64,000 nt of DNA from Piper betle. Lineage: Eukaryota > Streptophyta > Magnoliopsida > Piperales > Piperaceae. Shown in pieces: positions 46,573-57,908 of this stretch (positions within the stretch are counted from its first letter, which is position 1; every line of letters starts with the position of its first letter). The notes beneath the pieces were generated by a model that made no database searches, was not told the DNA's origin, and saw nothing but the letters and a program-made list of their open reading frames with translations. Location: positions 59,031 through 123,030 of the forward strand of contig JAURVB010000047.1 in the NCBI GenBank assembly GCA_033002965.1, in the 5' to 3' direction. A program made the translations under genes and the position numbers.

Positions 46573-46580
46573 TTTATAAC

Positions 46581-48820
46581 CATGTAAATACTAGTTTATG
46601 ATTTTGTCTTTGACACCTTCCAAGTATGAGGTGAAATTGGAAGAAGAAAAATTAAAGAGAAAAATATGGATAAATTAGGCTCATGAAGGGTTAAACGTGC
46701 AAATTTATGTTATAGAAAATTTTTTTATACATTAAAAAATACTCAAGAAGACTTGCTTGAAACAAAAACTTGGCTATAGACTTGGTAGATTGTGCACCTA
46801 GTTTTACTCGTAGACAATGATGATTCCATGAAAATGTTTGTGAAAGGAGTTGAGATTTATTTCGAATAAAATATTACAGGTGATAAGTAAAAGTTGGTAC
46901 CCAAGTTCAAGTCTATTAACTTACTATTTATGCACTGTATGGTCTATACGTTTATACGCGTAGTCCTCATCGTAAGGGCTCATTAAAAAGGATCAAATCA
47001 GACGTGTAACGTATATAAAGATATTTGAAGGTTGCTCCTTTTTTTCTTGCATATATATATAGACACAAACAAATCCGTCTAATGCGTTTGTTGGAACTGT
47101 ACATTGGTTAATTATTCCTGGATAACTTGCAGTCATTTACTTCATTTTTTTAGTGCAATGAAATATAATACTTTTAAAATTTGTCAATAAACTTATGATA
47201 TATCAACTACACTCTTTATATATCTATCTAAGTAGTATGGTATGTCTTACCAATAATTAGATGGCTTAGATGTGAAGAAAGAAAGAAAAAGTTGTTGTCT
47301 TACCAATAATTAGATGGCCTAGATGTAAAGAAAGAAAAAAGTGTTGGGAACAAAAAAATCCTGTCCAAAGGAATTAATGATCAATTTTGTCTCCGTTAAT
47401 TTACTCCTAATCAGCACTAACCTAGCTTTCTCAGTAAAAAAAATAGTATGAGGGTAACTAATTGTACCTCAAATTTCATTCCTTACTATATATAGCAACT
47501 GTCACTTTTCTTTCTATGTAATTTCACTGCAATGGAATATTTTATATAAAATTTCAAGAAAATTTTTTATTACAACCAGAGCTCACAAAATAACATTGAG
47601 GGTGCTTAGCATTAGCTACAGCACATACTAAAATGTTAACTAATTTTAAGTCTAACCTCCCTTTTAAATCACATGGCTGTGTTTTTTTTATACAGACAAA
47701 TTGCCTTCATCATTGAACGATTGACCTTATAATTCGACAATTGATATTACATTTGGCCTACATAAGAGTATCAGTTGCAAGTGATAATAATTATTCTCAA
47801 TAACAATTAATAGTTATAATGAGCGGAGTTTGTATGGTGTTCAACTATTTAAAAAATAAAAAAGAATTATTTTTTTATTTTATAATATTTTATGAAGCTT
47901 TTTGAAAGAGCTTTTCACCGTAAAAGGATGATAATTTTTTAATAATATTTAGTGGTGAGAGAATCAAAATTAATTAGCAAAAAGAGAAAATGAGAGATTT
48001 TTTGGAAAATAACAAAACTACCATTATTTTAATTTTTAATTTTTTTAAAAAAAGCTATCAATGGCCAACAAGTGGCCTAGGCAGTCGGATCTAACAGTTA
48101 TGACCAGGGGCACCAACAAGGTTTATTATCTTTTTAATTTTTAAATTTAATTTTAACTAGGAGTATTTAAAACCATTCATAATTTTTCCCATTTTCAGAT
48201 AATATAAAAACTTGGCACAAACTTGATTTTTCCACTTACTGATAATATAAAAAATCTATTCTCTTTTTCAGATAAAAAACTCTTTTTAAAGAAATATCTT
48301 ACTTACCATTTTATATTTTGCCAAGTTTGTGCCAAACATATTTTTTAGCTGTTATTTTTATAATTTTTATTTATTAAAAAATAGGCTGAAATCAATGAAC
48401 CAAGTACCCTATAATTTATTTTTTAATATAATGTCAGAGATCAAATAAACCATTTCCGCCTTTTCAATTATAAAAATTACCATACAATGTCTTGCCGACA
48501 ACGGGTACATTACTAAATAATTGAAGTGCTGCACGACAATGACTAGGTACTGGTTGTAAATTATACCTCAACATAAAAGCTGTTGACGTCCATGCCTGGC
48601 TTTTCTGTATAAAGTTACGTCTACCCCCTTAATTAGGTCATAATTGACATGGAAAATAAAAAACTGGGTATCCAACGCTCCAACATCAAATCACAAACAC
48701 ATGTCTCTTTGACATTATATATCCAAACTGGCCATAATCAAAATATCAATCATCTCTTTTTCTTCGACTTGCTAATTTTTTTCCTTTTATGTAACAATTT
48801 TGATAACAGTTACTTGTTTA
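46581..48820. other. AT-rich spacer with a tandem duplication and a hairpin
   Basis: No gene was recognised. A 53-bp direct duplication (GTCTTACCAATAATTAGATG ... GAAAGAAA) lies at 47244-47345. Inverted arms CTTGGCACAAACTTG (about 48211) and CAAGTTTGTGCCAA (about 48322) flank ~95 bp of AT-rich DNA, perhaps a small MITE. Confidence 0.5.
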
Positions 48821-49157
48821 TTGTTATATGAAAGATTTTCCATGGTTAATGTAGCAAAGTGGGCTTTGATTTATAGATGTGTGGGTTGGCTGTTGCATGA
48901 ATAATAAGATAATAAATAATATTACTCCACTTCCGTTAGAAAAGAAGCTCAACATATATATCAATACATAAGCCAAATTGAACAACCAAATGCATGAACC
49001 AATCCCACCAACTTGAGCTTGAGACCAATGGCAGTGAACCAAACTGCCTAGCTAATACATCTGCCAAGAGCAACACTAGGAAAGATTTATTCAGTACCAA
49101 GCATGGTCATGACTCATCAACATTACTACTACTAGAACGAGGACGTCCATGGCAAGC

Positions 49158-49532
49158 TCATGGAAATGGGTTGGGGATCTCCACACCAGGGTTGGGCACA
49201 AATGTGTCATCCAGGCCGGGAATGTACCGCCGGGGAGCAGTGAATCCGCCGATTCGACCAATGGTAAAGCTGGGTGTGCCGCCTGTGATGCTCGGGATTC
49301 CCCCGCCGCCGGAGGGCATCATGTACCGCCCAACACCGGGTATGAGGAAGCTCCCATCATGGTTGTCTAAAAAGGTCTCAGGTTGCAACTTCTTCACATA
49401 ATTAGCAGCTATTTCATGGGTTTCCCTGGTTGGATTGGGGATGCCACGGCCAGTCCCCGTGGCTACATGGGCAGTGGACATCATAATACAAGATAGAAAA
49501 ATGAGTGTGAGGTGCAGGTTGGAGGCAGCCAT
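49158..49532 (-). CDS. small secreted cell-wall-type protein (124 aa)
   Basis: An intact single-exon frame. Residues 1 to about 24 form a signal peptide (MAASNLHLTLIFLSCIMMST, then AHVA), pointing to secretion. The mature part carries DGSFLIPGVGRYMMPSGGGG, then RRYIPGLDDTFVPNPGVEIP. These boxes (DGs-LIPG-GR and YIPGxDDTFVPNPGxE-P) characterise a family of short Gly/Pro-rich proteins annotated in plants as putative cell wall proteins, whose biochemical role is not established. The length is normal for the family. A TATA box sits about 62 bases upstream of the ATG and no frame lesion is seen, so it is the best candidate in the window for a functioning gene. Confidence 0.86.
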   Translation of the reverse strand: MAASNLHLTLIFLSCIMMSTAHVATGTGRGIPNPTRETHEIAANYVKKLQPETFLDNHDGSFLIPGVGRYMMPSGGGGIPSITGGTPSFTIGRIGGFTAPRRYIPGLDDTFVPNPGVEIPNPFP

Positions 49533-49593
49533 GGTGAAGAGAAGCTAGTGATATATCAAGGGTAATTTGAGAATTGGAGGGAAAGAGAGGTTG

Positions 49594-49601
49594 TTTATAT
49601 A
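49594..49601 (-). promoter_or_regulatory. TATA box of the cell-wall protein gene
   Basis: TATATAAA on the minus strand, about 62-69 bases before the ATG at 49532, leaves room for a short leader. Confidence 0.65.
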
Positions 49602-49719
49602 GGCTTCGAATGGTGAATGCAACTTGGCGGCCATTTACACCGCAAAAGTTGAGTTGGATGATTTGGGTGCTAAGTTGAGTCTGTAGATTAAATGTGGCTA
49701 CTCTATTTTGCACGGAGAG

Positions 49720-50722
49720 GAAGGTGGAGAGTGTGCAGGGTTGAGAGAGTAAATGTGTAATACATTGTTCATATGATATGTGATCATATAGGCATGTTAC
49801 TATGCTTATAATTAGTGGAGCCCATTGTCAGAACCTTTGAGTTACTTTCTTCACCTTCACCAGCAGCTTAATCGGCTATTGAATGCTGGGTAGAAAGAAA
49901 AGAGGTTGTTTGAGGGATCAGCAGGTGGGATGGGCTATAATATTTTTATATAATGGGTACTTACTGATGTTTTATGATGCAGGTACATATCACATGCTTG
50001 TGGTAGTACAAACCACCGGCGAAGGAGCAGCAAGTTTTACAATTAAATGACTAACCTATACATTGCCATTGGAAAAGAGTTGGCATCAGAAAACACGTCT
50101 GAACACGGAAACTGTCTTCTACAATTGTATAAATTCTAATAAAAAATTTACGTTATGACACTTTCGGGTATTACGTGGAAGTGTGGAAGAAATTTGTTTG
50201 CGCGAGTTACAGGCTCTAGGTAACCGGTGTCAAAGAGCTGGCATGTAAAAATCTGAAGTTAAAGAAAAAAAAAGAAAAAACACACTCACACACACATCCA
50301 AAAGTAGAGCAAAACCTAGAAATTTCATCTGCTAACTAGTTAGCCCTTATGGAGGAATTTTAAGAACCCTACAACTTGTACGCACCCTTTGCCTTAAAGT
50401 ATTACTATTTAAGGTTAACTAGCCATATGCGGGCCTTCGCATAAATTTCTCTACTAGAACAAATTCTATCACAAGTACGTATTGTGCACAAGTTCACGGC
50501 TACATCTACAGCCATGGTTCATAAAATGTTTTAATGGCCATTCCAACTAAAATGTTCACGGCTACATCTACATCTACCCCTGATATATGATAAGACAGGA
50601 TACAATCACATGAAAGCAAGCAGCCAACTCATGAATTGTTGGGGAGTTGGGTCATAAGGCATATCCAGATCCAGTCACTAGTTCTTTGGGAATACGACCT
50701 TCAATGCCGTCTCACCAAATGC
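49720..50722. other. spacer, nothing recognised
   Basis: It contains the upstream flank of the cell-wall protein gene and the 3' flank of the methyltransferase locus. There is a purine-rich then CA-rich patch at about 50260-50298. No exon or transposon end was identified. Confidence 0.45.
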
Positions 50723-53700
50723 TTACCGTGATTTCTTCTTCCAGTTACTAGTTCGCTTGAATATTGCTACAAGAAATAGAACTCCGGCCAAGGCATAAAT
50801 TGTAGAATAAACAAAACAACAAAATATAACAATTGGGCACCCAAAGAATTCATACGGCGGCAAAAAGCATCTTGACAAGAGGCGTTCTCAGCAAAATACA
50901 GATAATTAAAGTTATCTTGATAAGGCGCGTTCTCCACAGCAAAAACTAAATGATACAAACTTTTGAATGAATTTGCCAGACACAGATGAGACATACCTAT
51001 CTGTCCCAGGGAAGAAATTGAAACCATAAGCTTTTTCCAAGCGCCACACCTTCCGGGCCAGAAGCAACCTACAGTCCTGTTAGATTGAACAAGGTGAAAA
51101 CTGAATAAAAACAAGAGGAAAAAGCATGGCACAATAAGATGTTACAAACATTTTTTCTCTGTTCGACTACTTTGAACATTTACTTGCTCAGATTTACCTC
51201 TTTAAAACTTTCCCAACCACAGCTTATGTATATAAAAGCCTCCAGCCACATATGACTTATTTCAAGGTTTGGTTTGCCTTCAACGTGTACTGCAGCCTCC
51301 CATGCAAGCAGAACCCACGGCATCTTTTCATCTTTCAGCTTTAAACTGAAGAATACATAAGATAAGAAATACAGACAAGAAAAGAGATAGAGAAATCCCG
51401 CTTCATATAATATGAAGAAACAATAAAATCAAACCTCGAAGCTTTCCTTGAAGAACTTTTATCATGTAGTCCAATATTCTGTAAAGCAGAAATTAGGGAT
51501 GGATGCACTCTTTTCCTAGGACGATCCACAATAATTACATCTGATTCTTTAAACCAATGTAGATGCTCCTGTGACAGAACTACACACAATCAAAAAAATT
51601 TCTCAAGAGTCAAGTTGTCACGCATCTTAGGTAGCTTACAATTGAAGCATCTGCATGATGCCAGCTAATGTTTCCATCCACTGTTTTTGGTAAGCGAATA
51701 GTTGACTTCTCAAATGAGACCTTTGATTCTTTATTTATTTCGACGCACTTTACAGACCTGGAAACACATGAATACCAAAAAGTTGGTTTTTACATGTGCA
51801 GCTGCGAGTGATAATTTCACCACCACAGTAGTTCTGAGTCTGAAAGGGAGAATACATTCATTACAAAACAAGTGAACATACTTGCACTTCCTATTAACAG
51901 CATTGACAATCCAATAACACCAGCCCCAGTATAAATGTCTGCTACAGATGCTCCATACGGAATATGCTTCTGTAGCTTACGAAGTAAGGAGTCAAAAGCC
52001 TGCAAGTGTCAGCTAAATATGTCAAGAACAGGAATTGACCCACTTATGTAAGACTGTAAATAGCTAGTATTTCTGTTTGTTCAAAAGCAAATATTTATAA
52101 CACAATTCACACTCCAAGTTCTAGGCTCAGCTGGGTATTTGCTTGGTCAAAGCTAGAAGGGGCCAAAGAAATTTTATCATCGCCCATGTGCTCCCAAAAG
52201 TCTCTTTCTCCCAACATATGCCTCCATCGAATCCCAAATATTGCCCTACCAGAGAAGGATGATTATGATCTTGAAAAGTACATGCAAAATCGTGAAATGT
52301 ACACGGCAAAATTATAACTATGATTCATATGTAAGTAGTTCAGACTGATTTCTGAAATAGGTTAATTACATAACTACAAATGCAGAAAAATATCTGCTTA
52401 CATCATGTTAGATAACTTATCAACCAACTTAAGCTCATAATGGTCGACAGATCAAATAGGTGTCATCATGTTGGGCATCTTTGCTAAGCTCAAAAAGAAA
52501 TAACTAGCTTATACATAGGGATCTAATTTTTATGTTCAAATATGCATTCCTGTAAATATAAATCTTATCAATCACAGCTTGAAAGTCAATGCAAATATTA
52601 TGAATCTTATCAATCACATCTTGAAAGTCAATGCAAATATTATCTTGAAGCAGGTGCTTTCATTGATGAAATCTGCTCATGCATAACTTACATTGCTTTT
52701 TGAAGTCTGAAGGTTTGCCCAGACTGATTGTATCATATGAGAATTACTGTCCAGTCTGCCATTCCTCCAAATGAAATGAAGATCGCAAAGCATTGTGGAA
52801 TTTTAGAAGATAAACTTCAGGAAATAGAAACTATTTCTTTAGACGTCAGAGGACAAAGAAGTGATAAGCCAATGTACGGCCAATGCAGATTTCACTAACA
52901 CTGGACAAGAGGTTCAATTTTTCTGCTCCAGGAGAATGCTCATTGTTTGCATTCCATACCAAAGTAACCTGAACTTTACCTAGAACAATTTAAATTTTCC
53001 TTTGTGAAACTACAGGAAGCTTTTTCTTAATTGCACACAAATAGTGATGCTGCAAAAAACCAAATAAAATGATGAAAAAAATTCTATAACTAAAGGGCTA
53101 CCTGTTGCTATTACCATGGGATGCAGTGACATGAAGTATTCAAACTATATTTTACCAAAAGAATATTTAAAAGTTAATGCGAAGGCATTTGCTCTGAAAA
53201 TTTTAATTGATTTTGCATGACATAAAATAAATAAGACAATAAATGATTTAATGAGAAATACATTTTGTTAATAAGCTTTTTAGGTACCACTCTGCAGTGG
53301 GGAGGGATGTGTTGTACGCTGTCACAGCCATCTGCATCCACAAAAACATTGTTAAGGGCAAGGGATTCTTTAACTGAAAAAGAAGGATTACTTCTTGTGA
53401 TAAACAAGCTTGGGGATTTCAAATCAAGAACAGTTAATGGCCAATTCATTGAGCTGGGCTAGTTGATAACCCAAGAAGAACATGCAAGTATGAACTAATA
53501 TATATTTTTCCTCTGCACACAATTTTTGATCTTTTAAATGTTAAAGTTGCAGCTTAATATCTGCAGGAAGGGCTTCACATGATTAAGTAACAAATATATT
53601 TCAGAATGGGATAGGTCAAAAAGCATATTTTCATTTGCCCAATTAGACAGAAACCCTTACAGAAAATTTTATGGTTCATTCATCTCGGAGCCTTTCTATT

Positions 53701-55601
53701 TTGAGGGTCCTTTGAAAATGCTGAAAATATTTATCTATTTTTGTCTACTTCTTGCCCTCCAGGTGCAGCCTAATGCAGTTAAGAGATTCCCAAATTTTTT
53801 TTATTTTGAGGGTCCTTTGAAAATGCTTATCTACTTTGTCTACTACTTGCACAACCTAATGCAGAGTAGGTGTAACTATGGTGTTCAAAAAATGTTGGTA
53901 AGATGATAAAAGAAGAAAATAATCATAAAAAAGTTTAACCTGTACATATCTCAATTTTCCTTCCCCTGTATCCTCATCATAAGGCTGAATACCTTAAAGA
54001 GATCATTCCTAGAAGAAATAACTACAAAATTAGCAGAAAAAATTCAATAAAATAGAAGGTGTGAAAAGAGTTAAAAGAATGGATTAAAATACCAAAAAAG
54101 GGGCAGGATCTGCACCGGACCTTGCTTGAGAAGATCAACTACTTGGATGATGGGCTGTTTGACATATAAGTGAATGAGTAACTAATTTTTCAAACTGATA
54201 ATATGATCAACAATGATATGGAGCTGCAATAAACGTGGGATGAAAGAAGACTATTGACTGATGAGAGGTTCCCAGTGAAATTAAAATTATGTTATCACAA
54301 ACCTCAACAACTAGGAATATCCACAACACTCTGAGTACCCTCTTGACAAAGACCAATCATAGGATCATTAGACGATCCCCGAACAGCTAGTTTTGCATGA
54401 CACCTCCATTCCCACTAAATATAAAGGTATGTGATCTATAAATACACGTGGTGTATAAATACAATGAAAATAAGCATGTAAAGGTGCTAAATAAATTCTC
54501 TGAATACAGTAAACATCATCCCATGGGCAGCACTTCCTAATCTAGAATGTTTACATAACTAACCAAGCTATCATATCCAAATCCACATTTTTCTCATTAA
54601 GTAATTAGTCAATACATGCCTTTTGTAAACACCTAGATAGCTTCTTGAACTCCTTTTACTAATGGTAAACTCAACATCTGAAAAAAGATGACAGAAAATG
54701 ACCAGGAATTATACACTTCACTATGATACACATCATAAAATACGATAGTTGCACTAATTGATACCATTTTTCCCAGTCATTAGTTTCTCCAGGCTTGTAC
54801 CTCACAAATCTACTTAGCAGATAACTTGTCTACTCCGAAGATTAGAAAGACTTCCAAGTGCAGTGTTTAACAACTAAAACAGAAATTAGTGAGTTGGAAT
54901 GTTGAAGTACCTATGTTACACAGCGAATCATCATCAAATTGGTTCTTCACTTTGATATAAATTTTACAACATCACCATTACCTAATTAAGACTCTTTCAT
55001 TGGTATAAGCTAGAATCCAGTTGAAGATTTCACTTCAGAAAACAACATAGCAGATAACTTGCTAGTTCTTGAATTTAAAAATTAACAAATTACTAGTAAA
55101 CTAGATGCTGCATCACACAGCATCCCTGCTTACTCAGACTAAATCACAAACATAATTCCACATTAGAACAAACAAAGAAACAAACAAAAAAAGAAAGAAG
55201 ACAAAGAAAGTTCCAGACTTTACCACTCTACCGCTGTCGAAAGTAAAATCCGAGACTCCAGCACCCAGGAAAAACTCGGTCATCTGCGCCAGCACCGGCG
55301 GCCGGACGAGGGCCAATTCATGCGAGCATCCCGAGCACCTAACCCCAAGGAGACATCATCAACAACAACAACAACAAAAACAAAAACAACAACAACACAT
55401 AAACACAGATCACTTCGACTGCAGACAAACGAAGCTAAACGGGAGAATATGAAATTGGAGCACCGACGATTCGAAATGCGGGCACTGGAGCGCAGAGGAC
55501 GAGCTAAAGACGGCGGGGTCGGGCTTGGCGCGGCGGTGGAGGCGGGTGACGGCGGAGGAGGCCGGCGTGGCGGGGAGGCGGGTTGAGAAGGAGAGCGCCA
55601 T
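50723..55601 (-). pseudogene. RlmD/TrmA-like RNA (uracil-C5) methyltransferase, 13-exon gene with disabling lesions
   Basis: Such enzymes methylate C5 of uracil in RNA using S-adenosylmethionine; the plant member is predicted organellar. Exons: 55601-55468 (MALSFSTRLPATPASSAVTR, basic transit-like start), 55338-55224 (CSGCSHELALVRPPVLAQMT), 54414-54303 (CHAKLAVRGSSNDPMIGL), 54008-53940 (PYDEDTGEGKLRYVQ), 53331-about 53288 (MAVTAYNTSLPTAEW), about 52830-52692 (MIQSVWANLQTSKSN), 52245-52131 (WRHMLGERDFWEHM), 51999-51892 (SVADIYTGAGVIGLS, the SAM-binding loop), 51757-51640 (VKCVEINKESKVSFEK), 51568-51435, 51345-51198 (IYISCGWESFKE, with the nucleophile Cys), 51076-50997 (EKAYGFNFFPGTD) and about 50770-50723 (VAIFKRTSNWKKKSR, stop). 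Lesions: TGA ending exon 3; frame loss in exons 4, 6 and 8; donor CAG-GT changed to CAG-CT after exon 7; and the DPPRxG motif reads DRPRKR in exon 10. Most other splice sites persist, so decay is recent or assembly errors contribute. Confidence 0.82.
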
Positions 55602-55689
55602 GGCCGGCGCCAAGAACAAGGTCGTCCTCTAGGTGACTACTGGTGAGTCGCTTACAAAGATCTCTGCTCCAACCATATGCTAACACCCG

Positions 55690-56260
55690 GATAATACATG
55701 TCTGCGTGCATGATCGTCAAAAAAGCCCTAAATACATACATACATGACCTACACCTCCTCGTATAGTATAGAGCTTATACTACATACACCTTTTATTTTA
55801 TTTTGAATTATTTAATTTAGTGGGTTCAATAATTCAAAAATTACATATATAAATAAAATAATAAATAGTAAGGATAATTATAAAATTTTAAATAAAATTT
55901 AATGTTTCTAAATATTTCACCTTAATTGTCAAAATAATTATAATAAAATTTACTTTCAAAATATTTATGACCTTGTGTATTTTTTTGAAAATTTAAAAAT
56001 AAATTATAATGATCTCAAATAAAAATAAAAATTTATTAACTTCCTATTTATTTACTCTTTTTTAATTTAATACATATAAATATTATTTTATAAAATTTAC
56101 TAAAAAAAATTAAAATTAAATATATAACTCGTATAAACTATATTAGGTATATGTCATAAAAATTTTTTCCCTTTAAGAAATCATGTCTTTGTTTTAGAAC
56201 TCGAATAAATATATACCGTTGCCATTACGTGCGTCTGCCTGTGCATGCAAGTCTTGGCCA
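55690..56260. other. AT-rich spacer, nothing recognised
   Basis: Upstream flank of the methyltransferase locus. AT-rich, without an identifiable exon or paired terminal repeat. Confidence 0.45.
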
Positions 56261-56266
56261 TCTAGT

Positions 56267-56635
56267 ACTTGTACCTATTTCTTGTATATTTACTACACAC
56301 TACTGCATTGGCTAAATGAGCAAGTGAGCCGAGTTTAACTTGCTGCTAAATGAGCAAGTGAGCCAAGTTTAACTTGTTGCTAAATGAGCAAGTGATCCGA
56401 GTTTAACTTGTATTCGAACTCGACTTGGATAACTTAAAGTTCAGTTGAACTTGACTCAAGATTGAACAAGTTTTAAACATATATATTCTAAATCGACTCA
56501 AATATTTTTTATGTTGTAGTGTGTCGAGGTTTTGACAAGCTCAAAACCCAGCTCATTTGTGAGCTCTAAAATAGGCCTAGGCCCACACTCAATTAGTTCT
56601 ACTTGTACCTATTTCTAGTATATTTACTATATACT
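56267..56635. repeat. tandem duplication (334-bp period) of hAT left end plus flank
   Basis: ACTTGTACCTATTTCTTGTA ... ACTACTGCATT at 56267 recurs at 56601 (ACTTGTACCTATTTCTAGTA ... ACTACTGCATT). In both copies the hAT left arm follows, through to the GGCCCA-type minisatellite. The second copy leads into the complete element at 56644. The first copy lacks the TAGG terminus and contains a 34-bp triplication. Confidence 0.85.
56311..56412. repeat. 34-bp tandem triplication
   Basis: GCTAAATGAGCAAGTGAGCC followed by GAGTTTAACTTG(C/T)T starts at 56311, 56345 and 56379. The element at 56644 has this segment once. Confidence 0.95.
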
Positions 56636-56643
56636 ACTGCATT

Positions 56644-57064
56644 TAGGGCTGCTAAACGAGCAAGTGAACTGAGTTCAACTTGTGTTAGAACTCGGCTTGA
56701 ATAACTCAAAATTTGGTTGAACTTGACTTGAGATTGAACAAGTTTTAAACATATATGTTCTTAATCGACTCGAACATTTTTTATTTTGTAATGTGTAGAG
56801 GTTTTGACAAGCTCGAAACCTAGCTCGTTTGTGAGCTCCAAAATTGGCCCAGGCTGATGCTCATTTAGGTCCACACCGAGGCCCAATTATGATTTCTATT
56901 TTTCTTGCGCATGTATCCAACAAAAAATTATCATGCGATGGGCATGGATTGAAGACATGGCCTTCATGATTTTAGGATGACACTCTCCTAACTAAGCTAT
57001 CCATGTGTTGATGCTATTTTGGTATTTTATTGTATATAAATAAATATAACTAGCTACAATTAAA

Positions 57065-57102
<38 letters not shown>

Positions 57103-57485
57103 CTTAGACAGGGCAGATAATATTTCTATCTCAAACTTTAATTTAGATCGTTTGATTACAAGGACGACCCAGATTTAATAAAAATAAAAATAAAAATAAA
57201 AAACAAAACACCCTCACCACCGAGTCGATTTTTTGTTGGATACATGATGATATTATGTATATTATTATATTATATTATCGAGTCGAGTTCAAGTCGAGCT
57301 ACGAGTCAATTTCGAGTCAAGTTCGAGTTATAACCGAGTCAAGTCGAGTTGAACACTGCCTTGCCCAAGCTCGACTCGTAGGATTCGAGTTTGAGCTTGA
57401 GCATTTAAATGTCGAGTTTCGAGTAGAGTCAAGCCGAACCGAATGCCAAATGCTCACGAGCTGGCTCGCTCAATTAACAGCCCTA
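56644..57485. mobile_element. hAT element, TAGGGCTG family, 842 bp, complete
   Basis: It starts TAGGGCTGCTAAACGAGC and ends TCAATTAACAGCCCTA. The 8-bp target duplication ACTGCATT is perfect (56636-56643 and 57486-57493). The interior has GAGTCGAG-rich arms, a long (AT)n tract at about 57068-57100 and no coding sequence. The perfect duplication suggests relatively recent insertion compared with the other family copies in the window. Confidence 0.92.
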
Positions 57486-57493
57486 ACTGCATT

Positions 57494-57908
57494 ATAAATT
57501 TTTTTGTTTCTCCTTCTAATTTTTTTCTCAGGTGTGATAAATTATGATCCCACAATTACGCTTAAGGAAAATAAATCCAACGTGAAGACTAATAATATTT
57601 AGTGATGAAAACTAATAGTACTTGGTGATGAACCTCACATATACTAGGACGATAAACTCAAAGGAGAGGAGCCATCTATTTCCTCCCATACTTTTCTAAT
57701 ATCAAAATTTCCTCGGTTGGTCAGCCTAGCTTTCTTCCTAACATCTTCTATGTCCATGACTCTTCCCTCTTCAAGCTGCCATTTTTCTTCTGCTAATTAA
57801 AAGATCAGAGCTTTGGCTTGTATCCACATTGATGTGGGTAATTACCCTCATGAATTATTTTCACCTATGCACTATGCACTGACGTATTTGTAGAATCAAT
57901 GCCATATT
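57494..57908. other. spacer, nothing recognised
   Basis: Unique-looking DNA between the hAT and CACTA elements. No exon, terminal repeat or tandem array was identified. Confidence 0.45.

Noticed and set aside
49414..49713. 99-residue minus-strand open stretch overlapping the cell-wall protein start
   Set aside because: It is in another frame across the promoter and signal-peptide region and covers the TATA box; the 124-residue frame has the family motifs.
56311..56412. Regularly spaced direct repeats resembling a CRISPR array
   Set aside because: Units abut without spacers, and the sequence is a plant hAT terminus.
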